64,000 nucleotides of DNA from contig NZ_CP012334.1 in assembly GCF_001704295.1 (NCBI RefSeq), positions 1,314,084 through 1,378,083 on the forward strand, read 5' to 3'. The stretch is from Bordetella sp. H567. GTDB taxonomy: Bacteria; Pseudomonadota; Gammaproteobacteria; Burkholderiales; Burkholderiaceae_B. The position numbers and the translations under genes were made by a program. Of this stretch, positions 29,198 to 38,619 are shown one piece after another (position 1 is the stretch's first letter; every line of letters begins with the position of its first letter). The notes beneath the pieces are model-generated. The model was not told the origin of the DNA, ran no database searches, and saw only the letters and a program-made list of their open reading frames with translations.

Positions 29198-31306
29198 ATG
29201 ACATCGAATGTGGCATCCCAGCCCTTGTTCTTGAACCGGGAGTTGTCGCTCCTGAAGTTCAACGAGCGCGTCCTGGCCATGGCCGAGAATCCGGCGACCC
29301 CGCTGCTCGAGCGCCTGCGCTACGTATGCATCGTCAGCTCCAATCTGGACGAATTCTTTGAAATCCGTATTTCCAGCCTGAAGGAGCAGCAGCGCCAGAC
29401 CCCGAACCTGGTGGGGGCGGATGGCCTGACGCCGGGCGAGGCCTATGCCCAGGTGCAGGTGGCCGTCCATACCCTGGTGGACCGGCAGTACGACCTCTTG
29501 AACGAGGAAATCCTGCCCCGCCTGCACGAGCAGGGCATCGTCCTGCACCATGCCTCGGAATGGAACGAGGCGCAGCAGGCCTGGGCCCGCGAGACCTTTC
29601 ATCGCGACGTCATGCCCTTGCTGACGCCGATCGGCCTGGATCCCGCCCACCCGTTTCCGCGCGTCTATAACAAAAGCCTGAATTACATCGTGCCGCTGCG
29701 CGGTATCGACGCCTTCGGCCGCAAGGCCTCCATCGCCATCGTGCAGGCGCCGCGCGCGCTGTCGCGCTTGATCTCCATGCCGCCGGAGCTGTCCGGTCAC
29801 CCCGACGGCTATGTGCTGCTGACGTCGCTGATGCGCGCCTTCGTCGGCGAGCTGTTCCCCGGCTTGGAGATGCTGGGCTGTTACCAGTGGCGGGTGACGC
29901 GCAACAGCGACCTGTTCGTCGACGAGGAAGAAGTCACCAACCTGCGGCAGGCCTTGCAGGGGGAATTGTCGCAGCGCAATTTCGGCTCGGCCGTGCGCCT
30001 GGAAATCGACAAGCTGACGCCGCCGGACCTGGAAACCTTCCTGCAGCGCGAGTTTTCCCTGGCTCCCAGCGACACGTACCGGGTCAACGGGCCGGTCAAC
30101 CTTTCGCGCTTGATGCAACTGTGCAACGTTCCCGACCGCCCCGGCCTGCTGTTTCCGGAGTATCGGGCACCGGCGCCGGAGCCGTTCAACCAGCCCTCGG
30201 TGAATCCGGCGACCCTGTTCGCGGCGATCGCGGCCGGCGACCGGCTGTTGCACCATCCTTACCAGTCCTTCCAGCCGGTCATCGATTTCCTGACCGCCGC
30301 GGCGCTGGATCCCGATGTGATGGCCATCAAGCAGACCATCTATCGTACCGGCGAGGACTCCGAACTGATGCAGATCCTGCTGGCCGCGGCAAGGGCCGGC
30401 AAGGAAGTGACGGTGGTCGTGGAGTTGATGGCCCGCTTCGACGAGCAGACCAACATCAACTGGGCCGCTCGCCTGGAGGAAGTGGGCGCGCATGTCGTCT
30501 ACGGCGTCGTCGGCCACAAGACCCACGCCAAGATGGCCGTCGTCCTGCGCCGGGAGCAGGGGCGCCTGCGCCGCTATGCCCACCTGGGCACCGGCAACTA
30601 TCACCCGCGCACCGCGCGCCTGTATACCGATTTCGGCCTGCTCACGGCCGATCCGGCCATCTGCGAGGACATGGACAAGGTCTTCGCCCAACTGACCGGC
30701 CTGGGCGCGCGCCGGCCGCTGAAGGCCCTGCTGCAGTCGCCCTTCACCCTGCATGAAAGCATGGTGGCGCTGATCCGCGCCGAAGCCCAGGCCGCCCGGG
30801 AGGGGCGCAAGGCCCGCATCATGGCCAAGATGAACTCGCTGCTGGAAACCGGGGTCATCGAAGAGCTGTACGAGGCCAGCCAGGCGGGGGTCAAGATAGA
30901 CCTGATCGTACGCGGCGTCTGCGCCTTGCGCAGCGGTGTGCGCGGCCTGTCCGAGAACATCCGGGTGCGCTCGATCGTGGGGCGTTTCCTGGAGCACTCC
31001 CGCGTGTTCTATTTCCATGCCGACGGCAATGAGACGGTCTATCTGTCCTCCGCGGACTGGATGGACCGCAATTTCTTCCGGCGCGTGGAAGTCGCCTTCC
31101 CGGTGCAGGACAAGGCCCTGAAGAAACGCGTCGTGGACGAGGCCTTCACCTATGCGCTGCGTGACAACCAGTTGGCCTGGCAACAGCAGGCGGACGGCGA
31201 CTACACGCGGGTGCGCAGCCGTGCGGCCCCCTTCAACCTGCACGAATACCTGATGAGCAAGCTCGGCAATGGCGGGGCGGCGTCCGAGGTATTATCACCC
31301 GGGTAA
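29198..31306 (+). CDS. ppk: Polyphosphate kinase 1
   Basis: 702-aa enzyme reversibly transferring the gamma phosphate of ATP to polyphosphate. The N-domain begins FLNRELSLLKFNERVLAMAE and contains SSNLDEFFEIRIS. The catalytic C domains hold KQTIYRTG, the autophosphorylated His462 in RRYAHLGTGNYHPRTARLY, and a second active-site His in HSRVFYFHADG. Length and motif order are standard for PPK1. Divergent from ppx with a four-repeat Pho box between, implying phosphate control. Confidence 0.97.
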   Translation: MTSNVASQPLFLNRELSLLKFNERVLAMAENPATPLLERLRYVCIVSSNLDEFFEIRISSLKEQQRQTPNLVGADGLTPGEAYAQVQVAVHTLVDRQYDLLNEEILPRLHEQGIVLHHASEWNEAQQAWARETFHRDVMPLLTPIGLDPAHPFPRVYNKSLNYIVPLRGIDAFGRKASIAIVQAPRALSRLISMPPELSGHPDGYVLLTSLMRAFVGELFPGLEMLGCYQWRVTRNSDLFVDEEEVTNLRQALQGELSQRNFGSAVRLEIDKLTPPDLETFLQREFSLAPSDTYRVNGPVNLSRLMQLCNVPDRPGLLFPEYRAPAPEPFNQPSVNPATLFAAIAAGDRLLHHPYQSFQPVIDFLTAAALDPDVMAIKQTIYRTGEDSELMQILLAAARAGKEVTVVVELMARFDEQTNINWAARLEEVGAHVVYGVVGHKTHAKMAVVLRREQGRLRRYAHLGTGNYHPRTARLYTDFGLLTADPAICEDMDKVFAQLTGLGARRPLKALLQSPFTLHESMVALIRAEAQAAREGRKARIMAKMNSLLETGVIEELYEASQAGVKIDLIVRGVCALRSGVRGLSENIRVRSIVGRFLEHSRVFYFHADGNETVYLSSADWMDRNFFRRVEVAFPVQDKALKKRVVDEAFTYALRDNQLAWQQQADGDYTRVRSRAAPFNLHEYLMSKLGNGGAASEVLSPG

Positions 31307-31332
31307 AAGTCCCGTATCTGACCGGTATATGA

Positions 31333-31350
31333 CTGTCACTATCTTGTCAT
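31333..31350 (+). promoter_or_regulatory. Pho box of the pst operon
   Basis: CTGTCAC (31333-31339) and TTGTCAT (31344-31350) are two near-consensus PhoB half-sites 11 bp apart, with a weak third repeat position before them. A -10-like TTAACAT lies at 31360-31366, ten bp after the box, as expected when the Pho box replaces the -35 element. The pstS start follows about 70 bp later. Confidence 0.75.
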
Positions 31351-31432
31351 TTTTGCCTCTTAACATGCGGGGCATGACAGGAAGCGGGGCCCACCCCGCG
31401 GTCATTTACCCACAGACGATAAGGAAACCACA

Positions 31433-32467
31433 ATGCGTGTGTTCAAGCAGATCTCCCTGGGCATCGCCCTGAGCGCTGCGGTATTTGCCGTGCAGGCTGC
31501 CGACATCACCGGCGCCGGTGCCTCGTTCCCGTACCCGGTCTACGCCAAGTGGGCGTCGGACTACAAGGCGGCGACCGGCAACGCGGTCAACTACCAATCC
31601 ATCGGTTCGGGTGGCGGCCAGCAACAGATCATCGCCAAGACCGTGGACTTCGGCGCCTCGGATGATCCGATGAGCGGCGCGGACCTGGACAAGAACGGCT
31701 TGCAGCAGTTCCCCGGCGTGATCGGCGGCACCGTGGCCGTGGTCAACATCGAGGGCGTGAGCGCCGGCCAGCTGAAGCTGTCGGGCCCCGTGCTGGCCGA
31801 CATCTTCATGGGCAAGATCAAGAAGTGGGACGACGCCCAGATCAAGGCGATGAACCCCGACTTGAAGCTGCCGTCGGCCGACCTCATCGTGGTGCACCGT
31901 TCCGATGGCTCGGGCACGACTTTCGGCTGGACCAACTACCTGTCCAAGGTCTCCGCCGACTGGAAGTCGCAAGTGGGCGAGGGCAAGGCCGTCAAGTGGC
32001 CCGTCGGCCAGGGCGGCAAGGGCAACGAGGGCGTTTCCGCCTACGTCGGCCAGCTGAAGAACTCCATCGGCTACGTGGAATACGCCTACGCCAAGCAGAA
32101 CAAGCTGGCCTGGACGCAGCTGAAGAACGAAGCCGGCAAGTTCGTGCAGCCGGAACAGTCCGCTTTCGCCGCCGCGGCCGCCAACGCCGACTGGAAGAGC
32201 GCGCCCGGCATGGGCGTGGTGCTGACCAACGAGCCGGGTGAAAAGTCCTGGCCCGTGACGTCCGCCACCTTCATCCTGGTGCACAAGGCCCAGGACAAGC
32301 CGGTGCAGGGCGAGGCCGTGCTGAAGTTCTTCGACTGGGCCTTCAAGAACGGCCAGAAGTCGGCCGCGGACCTGGATTATGTCCCGCTGCCTGACGCCGT
32401 GACGGCCCAGATCCGCGCTTCCTGGAGCGAGATCAAGTCCGCCGACGGCAAGGCTGTCTGGAAGTAA
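31433..32467 (+). CDS. pstS: Phosphate ABC transporter substrate-binding protein
   Basis: 344-aa periplasmic phosphate receptor. A signal peptide (LGIALSAAVFAVQA) is cleaved before ADITGAG. Phosphate-binding loops GAGASFPYPVY, GSGGGQQQI, DFGASDDPM and HRSDGSGTTFGWTNYL are all present. First gene of pstSCAB under the Pho box. A GC-rich hairpin separates it from pstC, consistent with receptor excess over the membrane complex. Confidence 0.97.
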   Translation: MRVFKQISLGIALSAAVFAVQAADITGAGASFPYPVYAKWASDYKAATGNAVNYQSIGSGGGQQQIIAKTVDFGASDDPMSGADLDKNGLQQFPGVIGGTVAVVNIEGVSAGQLKLSGPVLADIFMGKIKKWDDAQIKAMNPDLKLPSADLIVVHRSDGSGTTFGWTNYLSKVSADWKSQVGEGKAVKWPVGQGGKGNEGVSAYVGQLKNSIGYVEYAYAKQNKLAWTQLKNEAGKFVQPEQSAFAAAAANADWKSAPGMGVVLTNEPGEKSWPVTSATFILVHKAQDKPVQGEAVLKFFDWAFKNGQKSAADLDYVPLPDAVTAQIRASWSEIKSADGKAVWK

Positions 32468-32481
32468 AAGCCGTCCCTGCA

Positions 32482-32510
32482 AGGCCCGGGCCCCGGTGCC
32501 CGGGCCTTTC
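32482..32510 (+). terminator. Partial terminator between pstS and pstC
   Basis: AGGCCCGGGC (32482-32491) pairs perfectly with GCCCGGGCCT (32498-32507) around a 6-nt loop, followed by a short TTTC run (32506-32509). Fifteen bp behind the pstS stop, it probably reduces read-through into pstC and protects the pstS mRNA, setting the receptor to transporter ratio. Confidence 0.6.
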
Positions 32511-32533
32511 TCTTCCCCAAGGAAAGCCCATCC

Positions 32534-33550
32534 ATGAGCGCGGTAGTGGATAATAATGTGCCGATTCCGCATGGCGCGGACGTCTCCGCAGTTCACGGCA
32601 CACCCTCCCCAATGAAGCAAAACAACAACGCGCTGATGGATGCGCTGTTCAAGAACCTTACGCGTCTATTTGCCTTTCTGGTTTTCAGCCTGCTGGCCGC
32701 GGTACTGGTTTCACTGATCTACGGCAGCCGGGAAACGCTGGCGCACTATGGCCTGTCCTTCCTGTTCACCAACGATTGGGACCCGGTCAAGCGCAACTTC
32801 GGCGCTGTCGTGCCGATCTTCGGCACGCTGGCCACATCGGCCATCGCGCTGATCATCGCCGTGCCGGTGTCCTTCGGCATCGCGATCTTCCTGACCGAGC
32901 TCTCGCCCACCTGGCTGCGCCGTCCGCTGGGTACCGCCATCGAAATGCTGGCGGCGATCCCGTCCATCATCTACGGCATGTGGGGCCTGTTCATTTTCGT
33001 CCCCGTCTTCCAGCAGTATGTGCAGCCGACGCTGATCGAAGTGCTGGGCAATATCCCGCTGGTCGGCGGCTGGTTCGCCGGGCCGCCGTTCGGCATCGGC
33101 ATCTTCACCGCCGGGCTGATCCTGTCCATCATGATCATTCCCTTCATCACCGCGGTGATGCGCGACGTGTTCGAGCTCGTCCCGCCGATGCTGAAGGAAT
33201 CGGCCTACGGCCTGGGCAGCACGACCTGGGAAGTGATGTGGCGGGTGGTCCTGCCGTTCACCAAGTCGGGCGTCATCGGCGGCATCATGCTGGGCCTGGG
33301 GCGCGCGCTGGGCGAAACCATGGCGGTGACCTTCGTGATCGGCAATTCCTTCTCGCTGGGCGGTTCGATTTTTTCGCCGGGCAATTCCATCGCTTCGGCC
33401 CTGGCCAACGAGTTCAACGAAGCGGGCGGCTTGCAGAAGTCCGCGCTGCTGGAACTGGGCCTGGTGCTGTTCATCATCACCACGATCGTCCTCGCGCTGT
33501 CCAAGCTGCTGCTGGCTCGGCTGGCGCTGCAGGAAGGCAAGAAAAACTAG
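32534..33550 (+). CDS. pstC: Phosphate ABC transporter permease PstC
   Basis: 338-aa inner-membrane permease with about six segments. A hydrophilic N-terminal tail of 45 residues precedes [52 protein letters not shown] and the EAA-type loop [21 protein letters not shown] followed by [18 protein letters not shown] are PstC hallmarks (shown in part). AAGGAAAG upstream of the ATG serves as ribosome site. The gene is second in pstSCAB. Confidence 0.96.
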   Translation: MSAVVDNNVPIPHGADVSAVHGTPSPMKQNNNALMDALFKNLTRLFAFLVFSLLAAVLVSLIYGSRETLAHYGLSFLFTNDWDPVKRNFGAVVPIFGTLATSAIALIIAVPVSFGIAIFLTELSPTWLRRPLGTAIEMLAAIPSIIYGMWGLFIFVPVFQQYVQPTLIEVLGNIPLVGGWFAGPPFGIGIFTAGLILSIMIIPFITAVMRDVFELVPPMLKESAYGLGSTTWEVMWRVVLPFTKSGVIGGIMLGLGRALGETMAVTFVIGNSFSLGGSIFSPGNSIASALANEFNEAGGLQKSALLELGLVLFIITTIVLALSKLLLARLALQEGKKN

Positions 33551-33567
33551 GGCGCCGGGAAATCCTC

Positions 33568-34425
33568 ATGGCCGTATCCGTCATCACCATGCAGAACGCC
33601 ATCTACCGGCGCCGCACCGTCGTCAACAAGGTCATGCTTACCTTGTCGATGGCGGCGCTGGTGTTCGGCCTGTTCTGGCTGTTCTGGATCATCGTCACCT
33701 TGCTGCTGAAAGGCGGCGCCGCGGTCTCGTTCACGCTGTTCACGGAAATCACGCCGCCGCCGGGACAGGCCGGCGGCCTGATCAACGCGATCGTGGGCAG
33801 CCTGCTCATGGTGGGTGTCGGTACCCTGATCGGGACGCCGGTGGGCATACTGGCCGGCACCTACCTGGCCGAATATGGCCGGGCGGGCTGGCTGGCGCCC
33901 GCCACGCGCTTCCTGAACGATGTGCTGCTGTCGGCGCCCTCGATCATCATCGGCCTGTTCATCTACGCCGTGTACGTCGCGCAGGTGGGACATTATTCGG
34001 GCTGGGCCGGGTCGCTGGCCCTGGCCATCCTGGTGGTGCCGGTGGTGGTGCGCACCACGGACAACATGCTGCTGCTGGTGCCCAACGGCCTGCGCGAGGC
34101 GACCGCCGCGCTGGGCTGCCCCAAGTGGCGCATGATCACGATGGTCTGCTATCGCGCCGCGCGGTCCGGGATCATGACCGGCGTTCTGCTGGCGATCGCC
34201 CGCATCTCGGGCGAAACCGCGCCGCTGCTGTTCACCGCGCTGTCCAACCAATTCCTGTCCTTGAACATGAACGCGCCCATGGCCAACCTGCCGGTGGTGA
34301 TCTACCAGTTCGCCGCCAGCCCGTTCAAGGAATGGAACAACCTGGCCTGGGCTGGTGCCGGGCTGATCACGCTGGTCGTCCTGGCGATCAACATCATCGC
34401 CCGCAACATGTTCCGCAAGTCCTGA
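33568..34425 (+). CDS. pstA: Phosphate ABC transporter permease PstA
   Basis: 285-aa permease partner of PstC. Membrane segments begin at [46 protein letters not shown] and [19 protein letters not shown] are diagnostic. The frame is open far upstream through pstC, but the ATG at 33568, preceded by GGGA and placed 17 bp after the pstC stop, gives the family length. Third gene of the operon. Confidence 0.95.
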   Translation: MAVSVITMQNAIYRRRTVVNKVMLTLSMAALVFGLFWLFWIIVTLLLKGGAAVSFTLFTEITPPPGQAGGLINAIVGSLLMVGVGTLIGTPVGILAGTYLAEYGRAGWLAPATRFLNDVLLSAPSIIIGLFIYAVYVAQVGHYSGWAGSLALAILVVPVVVRTTDNMLLLVPNGLREATAALGCPKWRMITMVCYRAARSGIMTGVLLAIARISGETAPLLFTALSNQFLSLNMNAPMANLPVVIYQFAASPFKEWNNLAWAGAGLITLVVLAINIIARNMFRKS

Positions 34426-34478
34426 ACCGACCGACCTGATCCGCTGCGCGCGCCGCCGGCGCGGCCCTGGGAAACGAT

Positions 34479-35255
34479 ATGGAAAACTCCGCACAAGCCC
34501 TCGCCTCGAAGCTCGAGGTCAAGAACCTGAACTTCTACTACGGCAAGTTTCACGCGATCCGCAACGTGAACATGTCGATCCGGGAAAAGAAAGTCACCGC
34601 CTTCATCGGCCCGTCCGGTTGCGGCAAGTCGACGCTGCTGCGCACCTTCAACCGCATGTTCGAGCTGTATCCCGGCCAGCGCGCGGAAGGCGAAATCCTG
34701 CTGGACGGCGAAAACCTGCTGACCACGCGCACGGATATCTCGCTGATCCGAGCAAAGGTGGGCATGGTGTTCCAGAAGCCCACGCCGTTTCCCATGAGCA
34801 TCTACGACAACATCGCCTTCGGCGTGCGCTTGTTCGAGCGCCTGAGCAAGGGTGAAATGGACGAGCGCGTCGAATGGGCCCTGACCAAGGCCGCGCTGTG
34901 GAGCGAGGTCAAGGACAAGATCCATCAAAGCGGCAACAGCCTGTCGGGCGGGCAGCAGCAGCGCCTGTGCATCGCGCGCGGCGTTGCCATCAAGCCGGAA
35001 GTCCTGCTGCTCGACGAACCCTGCTCGGCGCTGGACCCGATTTCCACCGCCAAGATCGAGGAACTGATCGCGGAACTCAAGAACGAGTACACCGTGGTCA
35101 TCGTGACGCACAATATGCAGCAGGCCGCGCGCTGCTCGGACTACACGGCCTATATGTACCTGGGCGAGCTGATGGAATTCGGCGAAACCGACCAGATTTT
35201 CGTCAAGCCTAAGCGCAAGGAAACGGAAGACTACATCACCGGCCGTTTCGGCTGA
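34479..35255 (+). CDS. pstB: Phosphate ABC transporter ATP-binding protein
   Basis: 258-aa ATPase. Walker [10 protein letters not shown] near residue 48, the PstB-type [20 protein letters not shown] around the Q loop, signature [14 protein letters not shown], Walker [17 protein letters not shown] and the switch His in [23 protein letters not shown] (abbreviated) are conserved. Last gene of the operon in this window; no phoU follows. The end is convergent with the GntR regulator, with a 6-bp hairpin GAGGGC/GCCCTC between. Confidence 0.97.
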   Translation: MENSAQALASKLEVKNLNFYYGKFHAIRNVNMSIREKKVTAFIGPSGCGKSTLLRTFNRMFELYPGQRAEGEILLDGENLLTTRTDISLIRAKVGMVFQKPTPFPMSIYDNIAFGVRLFERLSKGEMDERVEWALTKAALWSEVKDKIHQSGNSLSGGQQQRLCIARGVAIKPEVLLLDEPCSALDPISTAKIEELIAELKNEYTVVIVTHNMQQAARCSDYTAYMYLGELMEFGETDQIFVKPKRKETEDYITGRFG

Positions 35256-35273
35256 GGGCGCTCGGGCGGCCCT

Positions 35274-35990
35274 CTATCGTTGCAAGCCCAGCCGGTATTC
35301 GAAGCGGTCGCCAGGATGGGTGCTGATGGTGATCTGGCAGACCCGGCCCGCGCCGTCCTTGTAGTGGCGGGTGATCTCCAGCGCCGCGTCGTCGGGCGCG
35401 CAACCCAGCGGCTGGGCCAGCCGGGCATCCACCTTCACTGCGCGCATGGTTTGCGTGATGTCGACGATGACCACGCCGCACTTGACCTGCATAAGGTCGC
35501 AGATCAGGCCTTTTTCCTGCTTGACGTAGCGGCGTATGCGCCGGCCGATGGCGGGATCCAGGTAGACCTCGGTCCAGCAGATGGCCGGTCCCTCGTCGGG
35601 CTCGGTGCGCAGCATCTTCACGTTCAGCCAGCGCTGGCCCGGGCGGCAGCCCAGGCGGTCCGCCAGCGCATCGTCGGCGACGATTTCCTCGATGTGCCTG
35701 ACATGCCGTTCCGTTTCGGCGGCGTACTGCACCAGGTCTTCCACCGTGGCCACGGAGCGCGCATAGCGCGCGGCAGGGGCCATCGCTTCGACACGCGTGC
35801 CTGAACGGCGGCGACGCGAGATCAGTCCCAGTCCCTCCACGATATCCAGGGCGGCACGCACGGTGGCGCGGCTGACGCCGCGCTGCTGCGCCATGTCGAC
35901 TTCGCTGGGCAGCCGGTCGCCCACCGCCATCTGGCCGCCGGCGATCTCCTGCACGATTGTCTGCGCGAGTTCCGCGTAACGCGCTGCCAT
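35274..35990 (-). CDS. GntR family regulator with UTRA domain
   Basis: 238-aa HutC-type regulator. The winged helix begins AELAQTIVQEIAGGQMAVGDRLPSEVDMAQQRGVSRATVR (part shown) and includes the GVSRATVRAALDIVEGLGLI recognition region. The C-terminal UTRA ligand domain contains RWLNVKMLRTEPDEGPAICWTE and ends in EITRHYKDGAGRVCQITI. The ATG at 35990 fits the family; a longer frame reaches into the promoter palindrome. It is divergent from a Bug receptor and a D-tartrate dehydratase homologue, and a perfect 29-bp palindrome lies between, so it is very likely the local repressor responding to tartrate or a related acid. Confidence 0.9.
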   Translation of the reverse strand: MAARYAELAQTIVQEIAGGQMAVGDRLPSEVDMAQQRGVSRATVRAALDIVEGLGLISRRRRSGTRVEAMAPAARYARSVATVEDLVQYAAETERHVRHIEEIVADDALADRLGCRPGQRWLNVKMLRTEPDEGPAICWTEVYLDPAIGRRIRRYVKQEKGLICDLMQVKCGVVIVDITQTMRAVKVDARLAQPLGCAPDDAALEITRHYKDGAGRVCQITISTHPGDRFEYRLGLQR

Positions 35991-36028
35991 CCCTGTTTTT
36001 CCGTCACGACGCTGGCTGGAGATTGTAA

Positions 36029-36058
36029 TTGACACCGCTATGCGCCGATTCGTAATAT
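36029..36058 (+). promoter_or_regulatory. Strong sigma-70 promoter of the Bug/tartrate dehydratase operon
   Basis: Consensus TTGACA (36029-36034) and TAATAT (36053-36058) with an 18-bp spacer, reading towards the Bug receptor. The operator begins at the very next base, so a bound repressor would block the start site near 36065. Confidence 0.7.
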
Positions 36059-36087
36059 TAGTCCGTACCATTCAATGGTACGGACTA
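36059..36087. promoter_or_regulatory. Perfect 29-bp palindrome, probable GntR operator
   Basis: TAGTCCGTACCATT (36059-36072) is the exact inverse of AATGGTACGGACTA (36074-36087), with a single central C. Its inner part GTACCATT-C-AATGGTAC resembles HutC-type operators. It abuts the -10 element on the plus strand and lies 69 bp before the regulator start, so it can control both directions. Confidence 0.75.
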
Positions 36088-36216
36088 TAGGACGGCGGCC
36101 GGCGCCTGATGGCATGGCGAACGCGCGGCAATACATTGCCGGCTCCGGTTGCCGGATTCCCAACAAGAGCAGAGAGAGAGCAGGCCGCTACGCAGGCCTG
36201 ATTCCGGGAGGAAGAC

Positions 36217-37179
36217 ATGTTCAAGCACATCCTGCGCGCGGCGGCCTTGTCGCTGGCGGCCATCGCGGGCACGGCCGCGGCGCAATATCCATCCAAGCCG
36301 ATCCGGCTGATCGTCCCGTTTCCCGCCGGCCAGTCGGGCGACCTGATCGGCCGCGTGTTCGCGGAGCAGCTCACCCGACGGCTGGGGCAGTCCGTCGTGG
36401 TGGAAAACCGTCCCGGCGCGGGCGGTACCCTGGGAACAGACGTCGCCGTGCGTGCCCCCGTCGATGGCTACACCTTGGTGTTGATCAGCAATGGCCCGTA
36501 TGCCATCGCGCCAGGGCTCTATCCCAAGCTGACTTACCACCCCGGGAAGGACCTGCGCGGCGTGGCGCTGCTGGGAACGTCGCCACAGGTCTTCGCCGCC
36601 AACCCGCAGGCCGGGTTCACCGACATCAAGTCACTGGTCGCGCAGGCGAAGAGCAAGCCGCTGACCTTCGGGTCTTCCGGCAACGGGTCCACGCAGCACC
36701 TGACGATGGAGTACTTCGAGAAGACCGCCGGCATCAAGCTGATGCACGTGCCGTTCCGCGGCAGCGCGGATGCGCAGACGCAAGTGCTGGGCGGGCAGAT
36801 CCCCATGCTGGTCGACTCCGTGCCGGCGTCGCTGGCGCAGATCAAGGCAGGCCGCCTGAAGGCGATCGCCGTCACCTCGTTGAAGCGATCGGAATTCCTG
36901 CCGGACGTCCCCACGGTGGCGGAACAGGGCTACGCCGGATTCGAATCCATCGGCTGGTTCGGGTTGGCCGCGCCCGCCGGTACGCCGCAGGCCGCGATCG
37001 ACACCTTGAACGACGCGGTCAAGGCCGCGCTGGGCGATGTTGCGGTGGTGGACAAGCTGGCGGGGATGGCGGTCACGCCCGCGCCGCGGCAGGCCCCGGC
37101 GCAATTCGACCAGTTCCTGTCCAGCGAAATCGCCAAATGGGGCAAGGTCGTCAAGGAATCGGGCGCGACCATCGACTAG
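36217..37179 (+). CDS. Bug/TctC family tripartite tricarboxylate receptor
   Basis: 320-aa periplasmic solute receptor. Signal peptide ILRAAALSLAAIAGTAAA, then the family opening YPSKPIRLIVPFPAGQSGDLIGR and VVENRPGAGGTLGTD; the middle PLTFGSSGNGSTQHL and C-terminal QAGRLKAIAVTS-like part (here IKAGRLKAIAVTSLKRSEFL) are typical. Bordetella and relatives encode dozens of such receptors, most without adjacent TctAB permeases, as here. A GGGAGGAAG ribosome site precedes the ATG. First gene of an operon with a D-tartrate dehydratase homologue; a tartrate-like ligand is an inference. Confidence 0.92.
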   Translation: MFKHILRAAALSLAAIAGTAAAQYPSKPIRLIVPFPAGQSGDLIGRVFAEQLTRRLGQSVVVENRPGAGGTLGTDVAVRAPVDGYTLVLISNGPYAIAPGLYPKLTYHPGKDLRGVALLGTSPQVFAANPQAGFTDIKSLVAQAKSKPLTFGSSGNGSTQHLTMEYFEKTAGIKLMHVPFRGSADAQTQVLGGQIPMLVDSVPASLAQIKAGRLKAIAVTSLKRSEFLPDVPTVAEQGYAGFESIGWFGLAAPAGTPQAAIDTLNDAVKAALGDVAVVDKLAGMAVTPAPRQAPAQFDQFLSSEIAKWGKVVKESGATID

Positions 37180-37292
37180 GGCCAGTGCGAGGCTCCTTCC
37201 AGCGTTAACAGTCCCCAGCATCCGCGGCCGGCCGGCGCTGGACATTCGCCGCGCTGCCGGCCGGATCGATCACCAGGAATCAACCTATCATC

Positions 37293-38459
37293 ATGCGCAT
37301 CACCGCCATCCAGGAAGTTACGGTCCCGCTCGCGGGCAATATCGCCAATGCGCTGGTCAACTTTTCCCAGCACACGGTGTCGCTGGTCGCCGTGCGGACG
37401 GACGTCGTGCGCAATGGCCGGCCCGTGGTGGGCTATGCCTTCGATTCTATCGGCCGCTTCGCCCAGGGCGGCATACTGCGCGACCGCGTGATACCGCGCG
37501 TGCTGGCGGCCGATCCGCCGTCGCTGCTGAACGAGGCCGGCGATGCCTTCGACCCGGCCAAGGTGGCGGCGGCCGCCATGCGCAACGAAAAGCCCGGTGG
37601 CCATGGCGACCGCGCCTGCGCAGTCGCCGCCGTGGAACTGGCGATCTGGGACCTGAACGCCAAGCTGGCCGATGAACCGGCGCATGCCACCATCGCGCGC
37701 CATTTCGGCCGCCAGGGCGCCCGCACCGACGTCGACGTGTATGCGGCCGGCGGCTATTACTACCCGCCGGGCAGCGGCCACACGTTGACGCAGGAACTCC
37801 TTGCCTACCGCGAACTGGGTTTCGATGCCTACAAGATCAAGATCGGCGGGGCTTCCCTGGAGGCCGATATCGCGCGCATCGAGGAAGCCCTGAACATCGC
37901 GGGCGACGGCAGGCGGCTGTCGGTGGATGCGAACGGGCGCTTCGACCTGCCCACGGCACTGCGCTATGCGCAGGCCATCGCACCTTATGGGCTGCGCTGG
38001 TACGAAGAAGCCGGCGATCCGCTGGACTACGGGTTGAACCGTGAACTGGCGCAGGCGTACGGGGGCGCGCTGGCCACCGGTGAAAACCTGTTCTCCCTGC
38101 GCGAGGTCGTCAACCTGCTGGACTACGGCGGGCCGCGCCCCGGCCAGGATATCTTCCAGATGGATGCCGGCCTGTGCTATGGCCTGACCGAATACGCCGC
38201 CATCGTGGATCTGCTGGAATCGCGCGGATACAGCCGCCGGCAGGCGTATCCGCATGGCGGGCATCTGATCAACCTGCACATCGCCGTGGGCCTGGAGCTG
38301 GGCGGCTGCGAAGCCTATCCCGGCGTGTTCCAGCCCTTCGGCGGCTACCCGCCCGGCTGCGGCCTGGCACAGGGCCGCGTGCGGCCGACGTCCGCGCCGG
38401 GATTCGGGCTTGAAGAGAAAGCCGAACTGGCGCCCTGGATCGCGAAACTGACCGGCTGA
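37293..38459 (+). CDS. D-tartrate dehydratase homologue (enolase superfamily)
   Basis: 388-aa enolase-superfamily enzyme. From memory it matches the Bradyrhizobium D-tartrate dehydratase TarD along its length, with NEKPGGHG, YAAGGYYYP, GDPLDYGLN and PHGGH all shared. Catalytic residues appear one position earlier than in TarD: the general base Lys183 in YKIKIGG, metal ligands Asp212 (SVDANG), Glu238 (YEEAG) and Glu264 (TGENL), and His321 in the PHGGH segment. It would convert D-tartrate to oxaloacetate. It is preceded by a Bug receptor and controlled by the divergent GntR protein, a compact tartrate-use cluster. Confidence 0.88.
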   Translation: MRITAIQEVTVPLAGNIANALVNFSQHTVSLVAVRTDVVRNGRPVVGYAFDSIGRFAQGGILRDRVIPRVLAADPPSLLNEAGDAFDPAKVAAAAMRNEKPGGHGDRACAVAAVELAIWDLNAKLADEPAHATIARHFGRQGARTDVDVYAAGGYYYPPGSGHTLTQELLAYRELGFDAYKIKIGGASLEADIARIEEALNIAGDGRRLSVDANGRFDLPTALRYAQAIAPYGLRWYEEAGDPLDYGLNRELAQAYGGALATGENLFSLREVVNLLDYGGPRPGQDIFQMDAGLCYGLTEYAAIVDLLESRGYSRRQAYPHGGHLINLHIAVGLELGGCEAYPGVFQPFGGYPPGCGLAQGRVRPTSAPGFGLEEKAELAPWIAKLTG

Positions 38460-38619
38460 GAGCCGGTGCCCGGCTGCCTTGGCGCAGGGGTCCTGCCTAT
38501 CGGTGTGCCGTCCCAGAATTGGTTCGCCGCTATACAATTTGCACACTGCGCGGGCGGACGAATCCGCCATGGCGCGGCGCGCCGTGTAGGCGCGTGGCCA
38601 ATGGGACAGGAGTTTCGGA

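Noticed and set aside
29177-31243. 688-aa minus-strand frame opposite ppk
   Set aside because: Shadow frame of ppk; same low-information composition as other antisense frames here.
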